Assembly: GCF_001592735.1 (NCBI RefSeq)
Contig: NZ_LUKE01000001.1
Span: 1,873,184 to 1,937,183 of the forward strand
Length of the DNA stretch: 64,000 nucleotides
Direction: 5' to 3'
Source: Bdellovibrio bacteriovorus
GTDB taxonomy: Bacteria; Bdellovibrionota; Bdellovibrionia; Bdellovibrionales; Bdellovibrionaceae
Each line of letters starts with the position of its first letter. The first letter of the stretch is position 1. This document shows positions 59,910 through 64,000 of the stretch, one piece after another. The notes under the pieces were generated by a model. The model was not told where the DNA came from. It did not search any database and saw nothing but the letters and a program-made list of their open reading frames with translations. Both the position numbers and the translations under genes were made by a program.

Positions 59910-61280
59910 ATGGCAGGAATCAGAATTACAGGGATGGCCTCTGGGCTCCCTCCAAACATTGTGGATCAGTTGATGGATGCGGAACGCATTCCTGTGAAGC
60001 AAATGGAGGCGCAACGAGGAAAGCAAGAGGACAAGTTGAAACTTGTCAGCGAGCTTGAAACCAAAGTTTCTGACATCACCAAAAACTTAGGTGAGCTGAC
60101 TTCAGCCGGTGGTTTCATTGATAAAAAATTTACGAGCGGTGATGAAAACGTCGTGCAAGGGACCGTGGACCCACAGACGGCAGTTCCCGGGGATTATTCG
60201 ATCGAAGTGATTAGCTTGGCGCAAAAGCCTTCAGCCATATCGAACGGTTTTCCAGATAAAAATGAAACCCAAATTGGTACGGGCTATATCAAGTTCGATA
60301 CGCCTGAGGGAGAAAAAGAAGTTTACATCAACGGCAATACTTCCACTTTGGAAGGGGTTGCTAAGCAGATTAATAATGCGGGTTTAAATTTGAAAGCCCA
60401 GGTTCTTGAAGACCGCAAAGATGCAGATAAGCCGTTTAAGCTTTTAGTGTCGGGCTTAGGCACAGGTAAGGACCAACAGGTCACGTTCCCCAAGATTTAT
60501 CTTTTGGATGGTGACCAAGATATGTATTTCGATGAGTCTCGTAAGGCCCAAAACGCCAAGGTTAAAGTTGACGGATTTGAAATTGAACTTCCGGATAACA
60601 AATCCACTGATTTGATTCCGGGTGTGACTTTGGATTTTAAATCGGCATCGCCGGGTCGCGAGATTCGTATGTCGGTCAAAGAAAACTTAGAAGTTATTAG
60701 CGGCAAGGTAAAAAGCTTTGTTGATTCTTACAATGCGGCGCTGGAGTTCATCCAGAAGCAAAGTAAGTTGCAAGCTGGAAACGGAAAAAATCCGCAGTTA
60801 GGCCCATTGGGTGGCGACGGGATGATCCGCACGATTGAAAGTGCGTTGCGCCGTACCGTCTTGAATCCGCAGATGGGAGTGGAATCTCCAATTCGCCGGA
60901 TTTCAGAATTAGGTATCGAGTTCAACCGTAACGGTACGTTGAATTTTAGCCAGGATAAATTCAACAAGGTGTTGAATTCAAATCCGGCTGGGGTGGCGGC
61001 ATTTTTCCGTGGAGATGGGTTCAACACGGGATTTGTAACGACCGTGAAAAAAGAGATCGGTGGATTGTTAAATGGTCAGTTTGGAACAATCTCGAATCGC
61101 AAACGTGGTTTAGAGGATCGTATCAAGCAGGTCAATAATCGTATAGAGAACAAGGAAAGACAGCTTGAAAGAAAAGAAGACAGCTTAAGAAGAAAGTTTT
61201 CGGATCTTGAGCAAAAGATGTCAGCGATGCAAGCGCAGCAAGCAAAGTTTGCGGCGATGGCCCAGGGGCCACAGGGTTAA
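59910..61280 (+). CDS. fliD: Flagellar filament cap FliD
   Basis: Cap protein and hook-associated protein 2. N-terminal RITGMASGLPPNIVDQLMDAERIPVKQME, with the MASGL segment; middle GDYSIEVISLAQ; C-terminal SFVDSYNAALEFIQKQ and a long coiled coil LEDRIKQVNNRIENKERQLER before the end. 456 residues, normal for a small-filament species. ATG 59910 with weak ribosome site. Followed by fliS. Confidence 0.93.
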   Translation: MAGIRITGMASGLPPNIVDQLMDAERIPVKQMEAQRGKQEDKLKLVSELETKVSDITKNLGELTSAGGFIDKKFTSGDENVVQGTVDPQTAVPGDYSIEVISLAQKPSAISNGFPDKNETQIGTGYIKFDTPEGEKEVYINGNTSTLEGVAKQINNAGLNLKAQVLEDRKDADKPFKLLVSGLGTGKDQQVTFPKIYLLDGDQDMYFDESRKAQNAKVKVDGFEIELPDNKSTDLIPGVTLDFKSASPGREIRMSVKENLEVISGKVKSFVDSYNAALEFIQKQSKLQAGNGKNPQLGPLGGDGMIRTIESALRRTVLNPQMGVESPIRRISELGIEFNRNGTLNFSQDKFNKVLNSNPAGVAAFFRGDGFNTGFVTTVKKEIGGLLNGQFGTISNRKRGLEDRIKQVNNRIENKERQLERKEDSLRRKFSDLEQKMSAMQAQQAKFAAMAQGPQG

Positions 61281-61333
61281 ATTAGAATTTAGATTTTAGA
61301 CAGGACGTTTAAAACAAGAGCGGTAGGGGAATT

Positions 61334-61729
61334 ATGAACAAAAATGCGTATCAGAAGTACAAAACGACGTCAGTTCAGAGTGCCAGCAGAGAAAAAATCC
61401 TGTTGATGCTTTATGAAGGCGCCATCAAGTTTACGAAGCTTGCCATTAAAGCTATCGAAGAAAAGAAGATTGCGGACCGAGGAGTCAACATCGGGCGCGC
61501 TTTTGATATCATTATGGAGCTTAATAATACTCTCGATCACAAGGTGGGTGGTGATATCGCGACTCAGCTTGAGCAGCTTTATATGTTCATGATGGAACAG
61601 TACACGAAAGCCAACATCAGTGGCACCGTGGAACCTCTGCAAGCCAATTTGAAACTTCTCAACACTCTTTATGATGGTTGGGTTCAAGCAGTTGAAAAAA
61701 TTAAAACAGACGACAAAAAAGCCGGCTAA
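61334..61729 (+). CDS. fliS: Flagellin chaperone FliS
   Basis: Cytoplasmic chaperone that binds the flagellin C-terminus. NAYQKYKTTSVQSASREKILLMLYEGAIKFTKLA at residues 3-36 is the FliS hallmark. 131 residues, all-helical. A GTAGGGG ribosome site precedes the ATG. Third gene of the flaG-fliD-fliS unit. Confidence 0.94.
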   Translation: MNKNAYQKYKTTSVQSASREKILLMLYEGAIKFTKLAIKAIEEKKIADRGVNIGRAFDIIMELNNTLDHKVGGDIATQLEQLYMFMMEQYTKANISGTVEPLQANLKLLNTLYDGWVQAVEKIKTDDKKAG

Positions 61730-61752
61730 TAATTCATTACAAAGGGAAAACC

Positions 61753-62178
61753 ATGACTAGAATTGTCACGTTGCTAAACGAAAAGAACCATTACTTAGAA
61801 AAGTTCTACTCTTTGAATGAAGTTGAGTTGGTAAACTTCGCTCAAGGTCAATTTGATAACATTGAGCACTTTTATCAAACTCGTGAGCGTATTTTGGACG
61901 TTCTTAAGTACGTAGATGCGCAAGTCGAAAAAGCTCATAATGATATCGACATGGTGGCAGAGGTTGACGCCAATGCACGCCAAGAAATCAAAGAAGCTTT
62001 AAGAATCAAAGATGAATATGTAACACGTATCATTGAACAGGACATCCAAGTCTTGGCATGTATCGAGATGGCGAAAAACTCGATCATCAAAGAGCTTCAA
62101 GAAGTCCGTCGCGGCCGTAAAGCGGTGGGTGGATACAAAACCAAAACGTTTAACAATCGTTTAAACGAAGAAGCATAA
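61753..62178 (+). CDS. FliT-like flagellar chaperone candidate
   Basis: 141 residues, almost entirely helical (LNEKNHYLEKFYSLNEVELVNFAQ, then RERILDVLKYVDAQVEKAHNDID), with a polar basic C-terminus. The pattern and place directly after fliS are those of FliT or FlgN-type export chaperones. Sequence identity to FliT is not secure; position is the main ground. A GGGAAA site precedes the ATG. Confidence 0.6.
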   Translation: MTRIVTLLNEKNHYLEKFYSLNEVELVNFAQGQFDNIEHFYQTRERILDVLKYVDAQVEKAHNDIDMVAEVDANARQEIKEALRIKDEYVTRIIEQDIQVLACIEMAKNSIIKELQEVRRGRKAVGGYKTKTFNNRLNEEA

Positions 62179-62190
62179 TTTTATTTATAT

Positions 62191-62223
62191 TTTCCCGGAC
62201 TATACTACCGATGGTCCGGGAAA
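62191..62223. terminator. Hairpin after the FliT-like gene
   Basis: Stem TTTCCCGGAC / GTCCGGGAAA with a ~13-base loop. The plus strand shows A-runs rather than T-runs after it, so termination is uncertain. Confidence 0.55.
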
Positions 62224-62374
62224 AAATTTCCTGCCGAAACTTTGACGGCCGCATTTGGCAAACAGTCAAAGACACTGTCCTTAAACACTTCAGATCAAAT
62301 AAAACTTCAAGCCGAGTCTTGGCATCTGTGTTGCTCTAGAAATCTTCATCAAAATTTCTAGGAGTGAAATTCAG

Positions 62375-63424
62375 ATGATCGATAATCAGTTCGTGCCAAA
62401 GTCTAGCGAAGTTTCAGGATCAATAGCCGGGGAATCCAATACCACCGCCGAGTCCAGAGGACGTATCTATTTTGATACCCTGCAAGCTCTTGCGGAGTTC
62501 GATGCTGAAGCACAACAAGAAGATATCGTAATATCTGAAGATCCTCGCGTGGCTACCTATCAACGTAATGCCCAAGTTTTGATGAAGCATAAGGAATATC
62601 CTTTAGCACTTAATCTGTTAAGACAGGCTAGTAATATCGACTCTAAAAACCCTGTCACATTGGGTTTGCTGGTGGTGGCTCTTGAAAGTTCGCAACGAAT
62701 TGATGAGGCTCTTTTGGTTTCTAGAGCGCTTTCAAAAATCGATTATGGCTTTGAAAGTATGTGTAAATACGCAACGACCTTATACAAATTAGGTAAGGAT
62801 CAAGAGGCTTTGGATAAATATTACGAAGCTTTGGCGGTGCTGACCCAGGAAAATTCTTTGTTATTTGAAGTGTATAAGAACATGGGGAATATTTTCGTCA
62901 GACAGGGCGATTTTGACGGGGCGGAAGAGTACTATAATAAGGCCTACACCTTAAACCCAGAGTCCGACATTTTGTTAGTTAACCTAGGAACGCTTGAAGT
63001 TCAGCGCAATGACTTTGATAAATCCGTTTATTGCTTCCGTCGCGCAATTGAAATCAATGCCGATAACGACAAGGCTTGGGTCGGATTGGCAATGGTTCAT
63101 AACCACATCGGTGATGCGGAATTAGCGTGGGCCAATATCGAAAGAGCCTTAGATATTAATCCCAAAAATCGCACTGCGGTTCACTTAGCCTCTAACTGGG
63201 GAGTGCGTGATCAGCAACCGGGCCGGGCCATCGAAGCCCTGCAAAACTATCTTTCGTCCGTTGAACAAGATGAAGACATGTCTTTGGTTTTGATCAATTT
63301 GTTCTGTATGCAGGGCCAATTTAACGAAGCTTTGATGGAAATCGAAAGAGTTCTTTTATGGAACCCTTCGCACCAAGAGGTTCGAGAGTTGAAACGTAAA
63401 CTTCAAGGTTCGAAGGCGGCTTAA
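62375..63424 (+). CDS. TPR-repeat protein
   Basis: 349 residues with at least six tetratricopeptide repeats from about residue 60 to 330: ATTLYKLGKDQEALDKYYEAL, YKNMGNIFVRQGDFDGAEEYYNKAYTLNP, WVGLAMVHNHIGDAELAWANIERALDINP. The first ~60 residues are acidic and disordered. No signal peptide. It lies between the filament genes and a Maf-like gene, so a role in flagellin modification or assembly is possible but not shown. AGGAG ribosome site. Confidence 0.85.
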   Translation: MIDNQFVPKSSEVSGSIAGESNTTAESRGRIYFDTLQALAEFDAEAQQEDIVISEDPRVATYQRNAQVLMKHKEYPLALNLLRQASNIDSKNPVTLGLLVVALESSQRIDEALLVSRALSKIDYGFESMCKYATTLYKLGKDQEALDKYYEALAVLTQENSLLFEVYKNMGNIFVRQGDFDGAEEYYNKAYTLNPESDILLVNLGTLEVQRNDFDKSVYCFRRAIEINADNDKAWVGLAMVHNHIGDAELAWANIERALDINPKNRTAVHLASNWGVRDQQPGRAIEALQNYLSSVEQDEDMSLVLINLFCMQGQFNEALMEIERVLLWNPSHQEVRELKRKLQGSKAA

Positions 63425-63425
63425 G

Positions 63426-64000
63426 ATGTCAGCAATTACATTTTCAGAAAATCATGAAGGCAGCCTGATTTCTTTTGAGGCGGGTGAACCCCTGGTTTCT
63501 TTGCGTGATCCCCAAGGCGAAGGCTTGAAATGGGCTTATTCATTAGGAGCGATGCCGACCAAACACGTAGTGGTCGTGGGGTTGGGCTCGGGGTTTCATG
63601 TGGCGGCACTGGCCGACGTGGATCCGAACTTAACTATCACGGTGATTGAAAATCGTGATGCCCTGTTAAGAGTTTTCTGGTCGCAATTTCCGGAATTGGA
63701 AAATCGCGTGGAAGTGATTAGTTTGCAAAATGCCCAAGATATTTTCAAAACGGCGTTTTTTACCGAAGTGGTGGCAGAAGCGCCATACATTTTGTCATTT
63801 GTTGATTGCTGGGGCCAGCAATCGGCGTTCTTCACCGAAGTTTTTGCGCACCTTAGCGGCCGCTCTTTAGAGTCGATCAAATATCACTTTGAAGAATTTG
63901 GGATCAATATCAAAGCAGCTTTTTTAAAAAACAAAGATCTTATGTCTTTGAAAGATGTTTTCCCGGCGATTGAGAGTTCCGAGGTTGCCGAGAGTAAAAA
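63426..64000 (+). CDS. Partial gene: Maf/DUF115-like protein, cut by the window end
   Basis: ATG 63426 opens a frame without a stop to the window end, 191 codons. It starts one base after the TPR gene stop. The sequence contains HVVVVGLGSGFHVAALADVDPN and TVIENRDAL, like the Rossmann-type start of Maf (motility accessory factor) glycosyltransferases that modify flagellin. Position next to the flagellin cluster fits. Only the N-terminal part is seen, so the family call is tentative. Confidence 0.5.
   Translation, partial: MSAITFSENHEGSLISFEAGEPLVSLRDPQGEGLKWAYSLGAMPTKHVVVVGLGSGFHVAALADVDPNLTITVIENRDALLRVFWSQFPELENRVEVISLQNAQDIFKTAFFTEVVAEAPYILSFVDCWGQQSAFFTEVFAHLSGRSLESIKYHFEEFGINIKAAFLKNKDLMSLKDVFPAIESSEVAESK

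Overview
The window looks like chromosome of a predatory bacterium of the Bdellovibrio group (Bdellovibrionota). This is inferred from the mix of genes: a flagellar filament and hook-associated cluster with two flagellins, many exported cell-wall enzymes and Met/Gly-rich envelope proteins, a TIGR02147-type regulator, chemotaxis genes and a menaquinone pathway. The species cannot be named from sequence alone. No rRNA, tRNA, CRISPR array, prophage or complete classical IS was seen. The only mobile element recognised is a REP-associated transposase (RAYT) with its inverted REP ends.

Layout. 0-3.6 kb: flgK, flgL, csrA, fliW. 3.6-10.4 kb (minus strand): five exported proteins, namely an L,D-transpeptidase, an unknown protein, a dikinase-like ATP-grasp protein, a beta-lactamase-fold serine hydrolase and an astacin protease. 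10.6-16.5 kb: histidine phosphatase, rmuC, menA-menC-menE, a ferredoxin-like protein and a methyltransferase. 16.5-18.6 kb: a BlaI/M56-type regulatory pair and a small secreted protein sharing one operator motif. 18.6-22.6 kb: a YkgJ-like protein, a TIGR02147 regulator diverging from two paralogous exported proteins, and a thioesterase. 22.7-28.8 kb: polyprenyl synthase, a second UbiA prenyltransferase, rsmJ, a degenerate Na/Pi-transporter-like protein, a SpoIIE-like protein that has probably lost catalysis, and citrate synthase. 28.9-35.7 kb: ilvE, a second L,D-transpeptidase, a Gly/Met/Tyr-rich exported protein, a two-component system and a HIT protein.

35.7-36.0 kb holds a candidate structured RNA. 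36.1-40.1 kb: cheA, a CheW-domain protein and a CheD-receiver-CheB fusion. 40.2-54.6 kb: aldehyde dehydrogenase, lipoproteins, response regulator, ddl/elbB, GNAT, ferredoxin, nth, a DoxX-like protein, a thiBPQ-like ABC transporter and a large hybrid histidine kinase. 54.8-64 kb: a 3D-domain lipoprotein, flagellin 1, the RAYT element, flagellin 2, flaG, fliD, fliS, a FliT-like gene, a TPR protein and a truncated gene resembling a flagellin-modifying Maf protein.

How it works together. Filament genes lie at both ends of the window. CsrA and FliW are the known post-transcriptional control pair for flagellin, and both flagellin start regions carry GGA-containing hairpins. Sigma-28 (FliA)-type promoters can be read upstream of both flagellins, flaG and cheA. 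Those of flaG and cheA end so close to the start codon that the mRNAs would be leaderless or nearly so. The points most worth a second look are the structured RNA at 35.8 kb, the exported dikinase-like protein, the CheD fusion to a catalytically dead CheB, the RAYT with its matched ends, and the small BlaI/M56 regulon.
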